From assembly GCA_003331685.1 (NCBI GenBank), contig QOPK01000024.1:1-18390 (forward strand): 18,390 bases of DNA. Reading direction: 5' to 3'. The notes under the pieces were generated by a model. That model ran no database searches, was not told the origin of the DNA, and worked only from the letters and a program-made list of their open reading frames with translations. Each line of letters starts with the position of its first letter. The stretch's first letter is position 1. Below are positions 7,694 to 15,006 of the stretch, piece after piece. The position numbers and the translations under genes are program-made. This DNA is from Halieaceae bacterium. GTDB lineage: Bacteria > Pseudomonadota > Gammaproteobacteria > Pseudomonadales > Halieaceae.

Positions 7694-7990
7694 TCAGAAG
7701 CCGGACTTAACTGCCTGATTAACCCGGTCGCGCAACTCTTTCCCCGGCTTGAAGTGCGGCACATGCTTACCGCGCAACGCCACGGTGTCGCCGGTTCGGG
7801 GATTGCGACCCTGGCGAGGCTCACGATAGTGCAAAGAGAAACTGCCAAAACCTCTGATCTCGATGCGCTCACCGGAGGATAGCGTCTCTGCCATGTGGTC
7901 AATCAGCAATTTAACCGCCAGCTCAACGTCTTTTGCGCTCAACTGGCTCTGACCGTCGGCCATCAAGTCAATCAATTCGCTCCGCGTCAT
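7694..7990 (-). CDS. ihfB: Integration host factor subunit beta
   Basis: IHF-beta pairs with IHF-alpha to make a sequence-specific DNA-bending protein used in recombination, replication and transcription control. The 98-aa protein has the HU/IHF fold: N-terminal helices [17 protein letters not shown], the [10 protein letters not shown] core and the DNA-binding arm GRNPRTGD, with Pro64 at the arm tip where E. coli IHF intercalates. Glu44 and Arg46, the base-reading residues of E. coli IHF-beta, are both present, which favours IHF-beta over HU. The ATG at 7990 is preceded by AAGGGG at 7 nt, one of the best ribosome sites in the window. It is first gene of an ihfB-lapA-lapB-pyrF unit and is separated from rpsA by a strong terminator. 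Confidence 0.97.
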   Translation of the reverse strand: MTRSELIDLMADGQSQLSAKDVELAVKLLIDHMAETLSSGERIEIRGFGSFSLHYREPRQGRNPRTGDTVALRGKHVPHFKPGKELRDRVNQAVKSGF

Positions 7991-8016
7991 GCTGTCACCC
8001 CTTACTCACTGAGGTC

Positions 8017-8045
8017 ATTTTGGCTGAGGCCTCAAGCATTGGCAA
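8017..8045 (-). promoter_or_regulatory. Candidate sigma70 promoter of ihfB with palindrome in the spacer
   Basis: On the minus strand TTGCCA (8040-8045; 5 of 6 to consensus) and CAAAAT (8017-8022; 4 of 6) are spaced by exactly 17 nt. An A/T-rich tract directly upstream (about 8046-8072) looks like an UP element. The spacer contains a perfect 10-bp palindrome TGAGGCCTCA (8025-8034), a possible operator. Transcription would start near 8010, leaving a leader of about 20 nt that includes the AAGGGG ribosome site. Placement between a terminator and ihfB supports a promoter here. Confidence 0.5.
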
Positions 8046-8097
8046 GTTATTCATTTTAAATGGTTTTATAGAGGCATTCCCGTCGTTTGATCACGGC

Positions 8098-8124
8098 AAA
8101 AAAAAGGCCGGCATTAGGCCGGCC
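8098..8124 (-). terminator. Rho-independent terminator of rpsA
   Basis: On the minus strand, about 20 nt after the rpsA stop, GGCCGGC pairs perfectly with GCCGGCC around a 5-nt loop and is followed by eight consecutive T. This is a strong intrinsic terminator that should end the gyrA-to-rpsA or rpsA transcript before ihfB. Confidence 0.93.
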
Positions 8125-8143
8125 TCGCGCTACCCTGCAGAGA

Positions 8144-9817
8144 TCACTGATCTTCCATTTTTGCCTTGATCAGGTCACCAATTGTGCCCGGTGAAGAACT
8201 CTCATCCTGTTCTTTCAGCGACTCAACAGCCTCTTTCTCGTCGTCCATGTCTTTGGCTTTGATGGAAAGCCCCAGCCCGCGGCTCTTGCGATCCACGTTC
8301 ACGACTTTGGCTTCCACGGTATCGCCGACACTGAGGACAGCGCGCGCATCATCGACCCGATCAAAGCTGATATCAGCCGCCTTCAAGTACCCCTCAACCT
8401 CATCAGAAAGCTTGATGGTCGCTCCCTTGGCGTCGACTTCTGTGACAGTACCTGTCACTAGACTGCCACGGTCGTTGTCGCTGACATAGAGTGAGAAAGC
8501 GTCTTCCTCGAGCTGCTTGATACCCAGCGAAATGCGCTCACGCTCGGGATCGATCGACAGAATCACAGTCTCGATCTCGTCACCCTTCTTGTAATTACGC
8601 ACGGCCTCTTCACCGGTTTCGTTCCAGCTGATGTCACTCAGATGAACGAGCCCGTCGATGTTACCCTCGAGGCCAATAAAAATACCGAAGTCGGTGATCG
8701 ACTTGATGCTGCCCGAGATCTTGTCGCCCTTGGCGTGATCGCCGGCGAAGGCATCCCATGGATTCTGATTGCACTGCTTGATGCCCAGCGAAATGCGACG
8801 TCGCTCTTCGTCAATATCGAGGACCATCACCTCAACCTCGTCGCCGAGCTGCACGATTTTCGAGGGGTGCACATTCTTGTTAGTCCAATCCATCTCGGAG
8901 ACGTGTACCAAACCCTCGACACCCTCTTCGATTTCTGCGAAGCAGCCGTAATCGGTGAGGTTGGTCACCTTTGCAACAACACGGCTACCCTCGGGGTAGC
9001 GGCCAGTGATCTGTACCCATGGGTCCTCGCCCAGCTGCTTGAGGCCTAGCGACACACGGTTGCGCTCGCGATCGAACTTGAGGATTTTGACGTCCATTTC
9101 CTGCCCGACTTCGACGATCTCGCTCGGGTGCTTAATACGCTTCCAGGCCATGTCAGTAATGTGCAACAACCCGTCGACACCCCCGAGATCCACAAACGCG
9201 CCGTAGTCGGTCAGGTTCTTGACCACGCCCTTCACGGACTGGCCTTCTTGCAAGTTTTGCAGCAGCTCCTCGCGCTCCGCACTGTTAGCGGATTCCATCA
9301 CCGCGCGGCGTGAAACGACTACATTGTTGCGCTTCTGATCGAGCTTGATGACTTTGAATTCGAGCTCTTTGCCCTCGAGGTGCGTGGTCTCTCGGATGGG
9401 ACGCACGTCGATCAGCGAGCCGGGCAAGAATGCGCGGATAGAGTCAATGTCAACGGTGAAGCCACCCTTAACCTTGCCATTGATCACGCCCATGACCACT
9501 TCATCAGCTACGTGCGCTGCTTCGAGGCCCTTCCAGGCTTCTGCGCGCTTGGCTTTCTCACGTGAAAGCTTGGTTTCTCCAAAACCGTCTTCAACGGTCT
9601 CCAGAGCCACCTGTACTTCGTCACCCACGCTGAGACTGCACTCACCGTTGGCATTGGTAAATTGATCGAGGGGAATGACCCCTTCTGACTTCAAACCTGC
9701 GTGGACAGTGACCCACTCATTATCGATATCGATCACCACACCCGTCACAATTGATCCGGGTTCCATGTCGACGGTTTGGAGGCTTTCTTCAAAGAGTTCA
9801 GCGAAGGATTCGCTCAT
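8144..9817 (-). CDS. rpsA: 30S ribosomal protein S1
   Basis: S1 binds the 5' region of mRNAs on the 30S subunit and unfolds them for initiation; it also represses its own translation. The protein is 557 aa, matching E. coli (557). The N-terminus [12 protein letters not shown], and GLKSEGVIP with [17 protein letters not shown], closely follow the E. coli protein. Six S1 domains are visible. The last four each show the pattern G..V.G.V..(L/I)TD(Y/F)G.F...-GL(V/L)H.S-D, for example [14 protein letters not shown] and [20 protein letters not shown], with IRAFLPGS in the second, ribosome-proximal domains. The ATG at 9817 is fixed by homology and has AGGA 9 nt upstream. It is preceded by a structured leader and followed by a strong terminator. 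Confidence 0.98.
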   Translation of the reverse strand: MSESFAELFEESLQTVDMEPGSIVTGVVIDIDNEWVTVHAGLKSEGVIPLDQFTNANGECSLSVGDEVQVALETVEDGFGETKLSREKAKRAEAWKGLEAAHVADEVVMGVINGKVKGGFTVDIDSIRAFLPGSLIDVRPIRETTHLEGKELEFKVIKLDQKRNNVVVSRRAVMESANSAEREELLQNLQEGQSVKGVVKNLTDYGAFVDLGGVDGLLHITDMAWKRIKHPSEIVEVGQEMDVKILKFDRERNRVSLGLKQLGEDPWVQITGRYPEGSRVVAKVTNLTDYGCFAEIEEGVEGLVHVSEMDWTNKNVHPSKIVQLGDEVEVMVLDIDEERRRISLGIKQCNQNPWDAFAGDHAKGDKISGSIKSITDFGIFIGLEGNIDGLVHLSDISWNETGEEAVRNYKKGDEIETVILSIDPERERISLGIKQLEEDAFSLYVSDNDRGSLVTGTVTEVDAKGATIKLSDEVEGYLKAADISFDRVDDARAVLSVGDTVEAKVVNVDRKSRGLGLSIKAKDMDDEKEAVESLKEQDESSSPGTIGDLIKAKMEDQ

Positions 9818-9836
9818 GATGCTATTCCTGCATTGC

Positions 9837-9898
9837 GGAGTGAAATCACTCCTGCCGGCTTCAAGACCCAGCCGGGTTCATGGTCTTGACGCTTCGGC
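9837..9898 (-). promoter_or_regulatory. Structured 5' leader of rpsA, candidate autoregulatory RNA
   Basis: The minus-strand RNA upstream of rpsA can form two strong hairpins. The first (9854-9898) has GCCG/CGGC at its base, an asymmetric internal loop and an 8-bp perfect stem TCAAGACC/GGTCTTGA. The second (9837-9852) is GGAGTG-ATTT-CACTCC, ending 19 nt before the ATG. In E. coli the rpsA leader folds into successive hairpins through which S1 represses its own synthesis, so these are good candidates for the same control. Function is inferred from position and structure. No convincing rpsA promoter was identified; a TATAGA word near 9928-9934 has no matching -35. Confidence 0.6.
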
Positions 9899-9928
9899 GG
9901 GGTCCAGCCGTGACTCCGATGCGTCGCT

Positions 9929-10606
9929 CTATAAATCGCGGGCGGCTGCCAAGTCGCGCGCTGCCCGCAACACCTCGTCAGCAGACAGCGTGGTGCTGTC
10001 TATAACGATGGCATCCTCTGCCGGCACAAGTGGAGATACGATTCGGGACTGATCCCGGGCGTCTCGCTGCTCTATGTCAGTCAGAAGGCGCGCGAGACTA
10101 ACACTCTCCCCCATACCCTGCAACTGATGGTAACGGCGCTCGGCGCGCGCCTTAGCGCTGGCAGTCAGGAAGATTTTCAGCGGAGCCTGCGGGAAAACGA
10201 CCGTGCCCATGTCCCGGCCATCAGCAATCAACCCGGGCGGCCTGGCCAGTTCCTGCTGCCTTAGCAGGAGCGCTTCACGCACCGCGGGTAATGCAGCCAC
10301 CGTCGAGGCATCCCGGCCTCCCTCCTCCGTGCGGAGGTGCGCTGTGACATCCTCACCCGCTAGCCACACCAACACGCCGTCAGAGGTGGGTCGAAAATCA
10401 ACGTCAAGGGATCTCGCAATCCCGGCAACGGCGTCGCTATCCTCCAGCGAGACGGATGCGAGCCGACCGGCAAAACCCACTACGCGATACAGCGCACCGC
10501 TATCCAGCAAATGCCAACCCAATTCAGCGGCGAGATGCTGGCTGAGCGTGCCCTTTCCCGCACCGCTTGGACCATCGATACAAATCACCGGCGCGGTGCC
10601 AGTCAT
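9929..10606 (-). CDS. cmk: Cytidylate kinase
   Basis: Cmk phosphorylates CMP and dCMP with ATP, recycling cytidine monophosphate released by RNA turnover and lipid synthesis. The 225-aa protein starts APVICIDGPSGAGKGT with the P-loop at residues 12-20. DSGALYRVVG, the substrate-binding segment, follows, with IADGRDMGTVVFP in the middle. The LID-like RRYHQLQGMGESVS and RDARDQSRIVSPL segments carry the arginines typical of the family. The ATG at 10606 overlaps the aroA stop by 4 nt (ATGA). cmk before rpsA is a very conserved proteobacterial arrangement, and the 111-nt gap is occupied by the rpsA leader. Confidence 0.97.
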   Translation of the reverse strand: MTGTAPVICIDGPSGAGKGTLSQHLAAELGWHLLDSGALYRVVGFAGRLASVSLEDSDAVAGIARSLDVDFRPTSDGVLVWLAGEDVTAHLRTEEGGRDASTVAALPAVREALLLRQQELARPPGLIADGRDMGTVVFPQAPLKIFLTASAKARAERRYHQLQGMGESVSLARLLTDIEQRDARDQSRIVSPLVPAEDAIVIDSTTLSADEVLRAARDLAAARDL

Positions 10607-11904
10607 TCGTCGGCCACCTCTAGGCGCAAACCCGTTTGCAGCGCCAGGTCGGCAAAACCGGGAAAGGACGTGGCCACATGGGCACAGTCACTTACCTTGA
10701 TGCGGTCGGACGCCCTGAGCGCCGCCATAGAAAAGCTCATGGCGATGCGGTGATCGTGATGGGTGGTGATCACGCCTCCCGACATGTCTCCGCCCACCAC
10801 CTTGATCCCATCAGGTTGAACGGTATTGTTGATACCCAGCTGCGACAGTCCTTCAGCCATACTGGCAATGCGATCACTCTCCTTCACCCGCAATTCCTCG
10901 GCCCCCTGCAATACGGTGACACCCTCGGCACAGGCAGCGGCAATCAGCACAGCGGGTAACTCGTCAATCGCAAGCGGCACCGCCTCGACAGGAATCTCTA
11001 TTCCTTTCAACGGCGCATATCGAACACGAAGATCGGCGACCGGCTCACCCCCAACCAGTCGCTCGTTCAGAACTTCGATGTTGGCGCCCATGGCGCGCAA
11101 AATGGTGATGACCCCGTCGCGGGTCGGGTTTATGCCCACGTGTTCCAGTGTCAGATCCGAACCCGGCGCAATGGAGGCACCCACGAGAAAAAAGGCGGCG
11201 GATGAAACGTCGGCAGGGATATCGATATCTGTGCCCTTAAGTGAGCCCCCGCCCTCCAGACTGATCACGCCCTGATCACGATCGACGGCATAGCCAAAGC
11301 CGGTCAGCATGCGCTCGGTGTGATCCCGAGTCGGGGCCGGCTCAGTCACGCTGGTGCGGCCATCGGCAAACAAACCCGCTAACAAGACACTGGACTTCAC
11401 CTGCGCGCTGGCTACCGGCATATCGTAATGAATGCCACCCAGTGCACGGCCTCCTTGAATTTCCAGAGGAGGGTAGCCCTCATGTGAACTGATGAGCGCC
11501 CCCATTTGTGACAATGGGGTAATCACTCTCGCCATGGGACGACGCAACAACGACTCGTCACCCGTCAGGATGCTGTCGAAGAACTGCCCAGCAAGCAGAC
11601 CCGCCATCAAGCGGATGCTGGTGCCTGAGTTACCGACATCCATGATCCGTGTGGGCGCTGTCAGTCCACGAAGACCGACGCCGTCAATCGTCAGTCGACC
11701 CGATTGCGGATCCGTAATAACCACTCCCATCTCGCGAAAAGCGGAAAGGGTCGCCAGCGCGTCCTCACCCTCCAGAAAGCCACTCACGGTGGTGCGACCC
11801 TCGGCAATAGACCCCAGCATGATGGCCCGATGCGACATCGACTTGTCTCCCGGGACGCGAATGCGGCCCGTGAGCGAGCCACCCGGGTCGAGATAAAAAT
11901 GCAT
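10603..11904 (-). CDS. aroA: 3-phosphoshikimate 1-carboxyvinyltransferase (EPSP synthase), class II-like
   Basis: AroA joins shikimate-3-phosphate and phosphoenolpyruvate to form EPSP, the sixth step of the shikimate pathway. The 433-aa protein has PGDKSMSHRAIM near the start (Lys21, Ser22, Arg26), DVGNSGTSIRLM (89-100), SAQVKSSVLLAGL, RDHTERML, NPTRDGVI, RVKESDRIASMAEGL and DHRIAMSF. GDKS, SAQVK, RDHTE and NPTR are the four signatures used to define class II EPSP synthases, such as the Agrobacterium CP4 enzyme. The residue matching CP4 Ala100 and E. coli Gly96 is Gly94 here. Its ATG shares one base with the tyrA stop (TGATG) and its own stop overlaps cmk by 4 nt, so the genes are probably co-translated. 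In Pseudomonas the equivalent gene is fused to tyrA; here it is separate. Confidence 0.97.
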   Translation of the reverse strand: MHFYLDPGGSLTGRIRVPGDKSMSHRAIMLGSIAEGRTTVSGFLEGEDALATLSAFREMGVVITDPQSGRLTIDGVGLRGLTAPTRIMDVGNSGTSIRLMAGLLAGQFFDSILTGDESLLRRPMARVITPLSQMGALISSHEGYPPLEIQGGRALGGIHYDMPVASAQVKSSVLLAGLFADGRTSVTEPAPTRDHTERMLTGFGYAVDRDQGVISLEGGGSLKGTDIDIPADVSSAAFFLVGASIAPGSDLTLEHVGINPTRDGVITILRAMGANIEVLNERLVGGEPVADLRVRYAPLKGIEIPVEAVPLAIDELPAVLIAAACAEGVTVLQGAEELRVKESDRIASMAEGLSQLGINNTVQPDGIKVVGGDMSGGVITTHHDHRIAMSFSMAALRASDRIKVSDCAHVATSFPGFADLALQTGLRLEVADE

Positions 11905-12806
11905 CAGTCCGTCTGCTCCAACCGAGGGTTAAGGGGGTTCAGAACGTCATCATGCTCGCGCCGCACCTCTCTGCAGCGAGCAAAAAAAGTTTCTATGGCG
12001 TTGCCATCAGCCTCGGCGATCAGGGTTCGCAAATGGTCATGCTGCTGCGCCATGGCCTCCATAGCGATAAGAATGGCATCGCGATTGGTCAATGCAATGT
12101 CGCGCCACATCAGCGGGTCAGATGCGGCAATACGGGTCATATCTCGCAGTGCGCCCCCACCATGCTTCATGGGCGACAACGCATGACCGGCAAGCATTGA
12201 TGTCAGTGCGTAAGCCACCATATGAGGTACATGGCTGCTGGCCGCCAGTGCCGCGTCGTGATCTTCCACGGACATGTGGGTAATCCGCGCGCCCGCGGTG
12301 GTCCACAGCCGCTCCACGGTCTTGAGTGCCGACGTGTCGGTGTCGCCAGAGGGTGTCAGAATCACCTCGCGCCCATCAAACAACTCAGGGTACGCGGCCT
12401 CGACACCGCTGTTTTCGCTACCTGCGATGGGATGACCGGGGACAAACTTTGGATAGCCGGTGCCCGCAGCCTCTGCAATGACCCCTTTGATGCTGGCCAT
12501 ATCCGTGACCACGGGTTCTCCTGAGGCTGACGCCAGATCCAACACCTCCGGCAAAAGCTGAGCCGTAGCCTCGGGTGGGGCACCGATGACGATGACATCG
12601 GCCTCGGCGACAACGGCCGGCAGATCCAGACTAAAACGATCGATCAGACCTAAGGCCAACCCACGCTCAAGAGAGGGCGCGCGCGGACCCCAGGCAATGA
12701 GATCAGCGCGCCAGTTACCGCGCTTGAGAGCACCGGCCAAGGATCCGGAAATCAGCCCGAGACCCAAAAAAGCAACGATGGGGTCGTAGTCAGCGTCCAC
12801 GGTCAA
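11904..12806 (-). CDS. tyrA: Prephenate (or arogenate) dehydrogenase
   Basis: TyrA oxidatively decarboxylates prephenate (or arogenate) with NAD(P) on the route to tyrosine. The 300-aa product has a Rossmann motif FLGLGLISGSLAGA (13-26), then TDMASIKG (101-108), GHPIAGSENSG (124-134, with catalytic His125) and SSHVPHMVAYAL. Length and the absence of a chorismate mutase or ACT domain fit the monofunctional TyrA/cyclohexadienyl dehydrogenase type found in pseudomonads. Cofactor and substrate preference cannot be read here. The ATG at 12806 overlaps the pheA stop by 4 nt and the stop overlaps the aroA start by one base. No hisC-type aminotransferase gene lies between pheA and tyrA. Confidence 0.95.
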   Translation of the reverse strand: MTVDADYDPIVAFLGLGLISGSLAGALKRGNWRADLIAWGPRAPSLERGLALGLIDRFSLDLPAVVAEADVIVIGAPPEATAQLLPEVLDLASASGEPVVTDMASIKGVIAEAAGTGYPKFVPGHPIAGSENSGVEAAYPELFDGREVILTPSGDTDTSALKTVERLWTTAGARITHMSVEDHDAALAASSHVPHMVAYALTSMLAGHALSPMKHGGGALRDMTRIAASDPLMWRDIALTNRDAILIAMEAMAQQHDHLRTLIAEADGNAIETFFARCREVRREHDDVLNPLNPRLEQTD

Positions 12807-13903
12807 ATAGGTGCTCGGGGATAAGAGCCCAGCCTCTTCAACATGATCGAGTGTTCTTCGATCTGCCCAATCACCTCCACCATGACGTCATCGGCGAGGT
12901 GACCCTCGCACTCGATGTAGAACACATAGGTCCACTTTTCGGTTTTAGAGGGCCGGGAATCGATGCGTGTCAAACTGACGCCGTTTTCCTCGAAGGGACG
13001 CAACAGACCGAGCAATGCTCCGGGACGGTTACGCGCAGAGACCAACAGAGAGGTCTTGTCGTGACCGCTGGGTGGCACACTCTCCTTACCCAGCACTAGA
13101 AATCGTGTGGTGTTGGTGGAACTGTCCTGTATGGCGCTCGCCAAGGTGTCCAGCTGATGCAGACCTGCTGCCAGCTCACCAGCAATCGCTGCAACGCCAG
13201 CCTCAACCCCCGCCCTTCGCGCTGCCTCACCATTGCTGGCAACTGCCTCACGGGGGACGTTCGGCAGGTGACCATCGAGCCATTGTCTGCATTGCCCCAG
13301 CGCCTGCTCATGACCCAGGATCAACTGGATATCAGACTGCTCGGCGCCCCGACCTGCGAGAAGGTGGTGGACGACCGGCAGTTCTATCTCACCCGTGATC
13401 TGCAGCGGCGACTCGAGAAAGCAGTCCAGTGTCTGACCCACCATGCCCTCGGTTGAATTTTCAACGGGCACCACACCGTAGTCACACAGGCGCTCTTCAA
13501 CCTGCCGAAAGACTTTGTGGATGCTGGCTTGACCTTGCGGCAGTGCCGATTGACCAAAATGCTTCAGAGCTGCGGCTTGCGAATAGGTGCCCTCGGGCCC
13601 CAAAAAAGCGACCGACAGCGGCTGCTCAAGCGCCAAGCAGCTGGACATGAGCTCGCGGAAGACCGAGGCAACGTGCTCGGAAGCCAGGGGCCCAGTGTTG
13701 CGCTCCTGAATGGCCCGCAACACCTGTGCCTCTCGCTCCGGCCGATAAAAGACGGGAGGCGCCTCGTCAGATTGCGACGCATCGAGCTTCACCCGCGCGA
13801 CTGCTTGGGCGCACCGTGCTCGCTCGCTGATCAGCTCGAGCAACTGACTGTCGATGGCGTCAATGCGCTCGCGAATCTTGCTGAGTTGTTCATCAGGGTT
13901 CAT
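12803..13903 (-). CDS. pheA: Bifunctional chorismate mutase/prephenate dehydratase (P-protein)
   Basis: PheA converts chorismate to prephenate and then phenylpyruvate, the committed path to phenylalanine. The 366-aa protein shows an AroQ chorismate mutase domain (about 1-95) with Arg11, Arg28, Lys39, Arg57 and Glu58 in the expected active-site places. The prephenate dehydratase domain runs from VAFLGPEGTYSQ (98-109) through VPVENSTEGMVGQ (145-157) to the catalytic TTRFLVLG (265-272). A C-terminal ACT domain (about 283-357) has RPGALL (293-298) and DSRPS (315-319), the phenylalanine-binding motifs, so feedback inhibition is expected. Between mutase residues 40 and 57 there is a short insertion relative to E. 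coli, as in Pseudomonas. The ATG at 13903 is 23 nt after serC, with GAGGGG upstream. No leader peptide or attenuator is visible. Confidence 0.97.
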   Translation of the reverse strand: MNPDEQLSKIRERIDAIDSQLLELISERARCAQAVARVKLDASQSDEAPPVFYRPEREAQVLRAIQERNTGPLASEHVASVFRELMSSCLALEQPLSVAFLGPEGTYSQAAALKHFGQSALPQGQASIHKVFRQVEERLCDYGVVPVENSTEGMVGQTLDCFLESPLQITGEIELPVVHHLLAGRGAEQSDIQLILGHEQALGQCRQWLDGHLPNVPREAVASNGEAARRAGVEAGVAAIAGELAAGLHQLDTLASAIQDSSTNTTRFLVLGKESVPPSGHDKTSLLVSARNRPGALLGLLRPFEENGVSLTRIDSRPSKTEKWTYVFYIECEGHLADDVMVEVIGQIEEHSIMLKRLGSYPRAPI

Positions 13904-13926
13904 GGGGTATCCCCTCGCCGGGTTTC

Positions 13927-15006
13927 CTAACCGTGGCGTTGCTCGAAATCCTGCATGAAGTCACACAGGGCGTCCACCGAAGCTTCTTCCACCGCATTGT
14001 ATAGGCTCGCGCGCATCCCGCCGACCGAGCGATGCCCTTTGAGGTTCAGAAGCCTAGCCTCCTCGGCTTCTTGCAAGAAAATCGGGTCAAGGCGGTCATC
14101 TGCCAGCGTAAACGGCACATTCATCAACGAGCGACTCACGGCGTCTACGGGGTTGCCATAGAAGTCGCTCTCGTCGATGACACGATAAAGTTTGCCGGCT
14201 TTTCGACGATTGATCGCCGCCATTTCCTCCAGCCCACCAAGATTTTCCAGCCACTCGAACACCAGGCCTGTGAGATACAGCGCGAATGTTGGCGGTGTGT
14301 TGTACATCGAGTCGTTATCAGCCGCCGTCTGCCAATTCAGCATGGCAGGTGTCTCGGCCCGGGCGCGCCCCAGCAACTCGCGATGAACAATGACCAGACA
14401 CAACCCTGCAGGGCCAATATTTTTCTGGGCGCCTGCATAAATCACGCCATATTGCTGCACGTCGATCGGCCGCGAGAGGATGGTCGATGACATATCAGCA
14501 ACCAGCGGTACCTCGACGCGGGGGACAAAATCAAATTCCAACCCCCCGATGGTTTCGTTGGGGCAATAGTGCAGGTACGCCGCATCGGCATCCAGCTGCC
14601 ATACATCCTGTGGAGGCACCGTTGTGAAGTTCGAGGCTTCTGAGGTTGCCGCAATGTTCACCGGCCCAAAACGCTGCCCCTCCTGCCATGCCTTTTTTGA
14701 CCACTGCCCCGTCACGACCTGGTCGACGGACTGGCCGGCCGCGCTCAGATTTAGCGGCACCGCGGCAAACTGCAGCGAGGCGCCGCCCTGTAAAAACAGC
14801 ACAGCGTAGTCATCTGTCATACCCAGCAGGCGGCGCAATGCCGCCTCCGCCTGACTCGCCGCGTCCACAAACGCGGGGCTACGATGACTGACCTCCATGA
14901 CAGAGGTACCACCACCAGACCAATTCAGTAGTTCGGCCTGCGCGTGCTCGAGAACGGATTGCGGGAGCGCGGCGGGACCCGCGCAGAAATTATGGGCTCG
15001 AGTCAC
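13927..15006 (-). CDS. serC: Phosphoserine aminotransferase
   Basis: SerC transfers the amino group of glutamate to 3-phosphohydroxypyruvate in serine synthesis and to 3-hydroxy-4-phosphohydroxythreonine in pyridoxal phosphate synthesis. The 359-aa protein opens with [11 protein letters not shown] and has [10 protein letters not shown] (37-46) and [16 protein letters not shown] (71-86). The PLP-binding lysine is K195 in [12 protein letters not shown], with RASLYNAV near the C-terminus. Length matches E. coli (362). The start is GTG at 15006, overlapping the gyrA stop as GTGA, with GAGG 10 nt upstream; no better start fits the conserved N-terminus. SerC may also supply the transaminase-type link missing from the aromatic cluster, but that is speculation. 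Confidence 0.97.
   Translation of the reverse strand: MTRAHNFCAGPAALPQSVLEHAQAELLNWSGGGTSVMEVSHRSPAFVDAASQAEAALRRLLGMTDDYAVLFLQGGASLQFAAVPLNLSAAGQSVDQVVTGQWSKKAWQEGQRFGPVNIAATSEASNFTTVPPQDVWQLDADAAYLHYCPNETIGGLEFDFVPRVEVPLVADMSSTILSRPIDVQQYGVIYAGAQKNIGPAGLCLVIVHRELLGRARAETPAMLNWQTAADNDSMYNTPPTFALYLTGLVFEWLENLGGLEEMAAINRRKAGKLYRVIDESDFYGNPVDAVSRSLMNVPFTLADDRLDPIFLQEAEEARLLNLKGHRSVGGMRASLYNAVEEASVDALCDFMQDFEQRHG

Noticed and set aside
8085..8100. IHF-binding site (GATCAA core) upstream of ihfB as in E. coli
   Set aside because: The sequence after the GATCAA word lacks the TTR half of the IHF consensus, on either strand.
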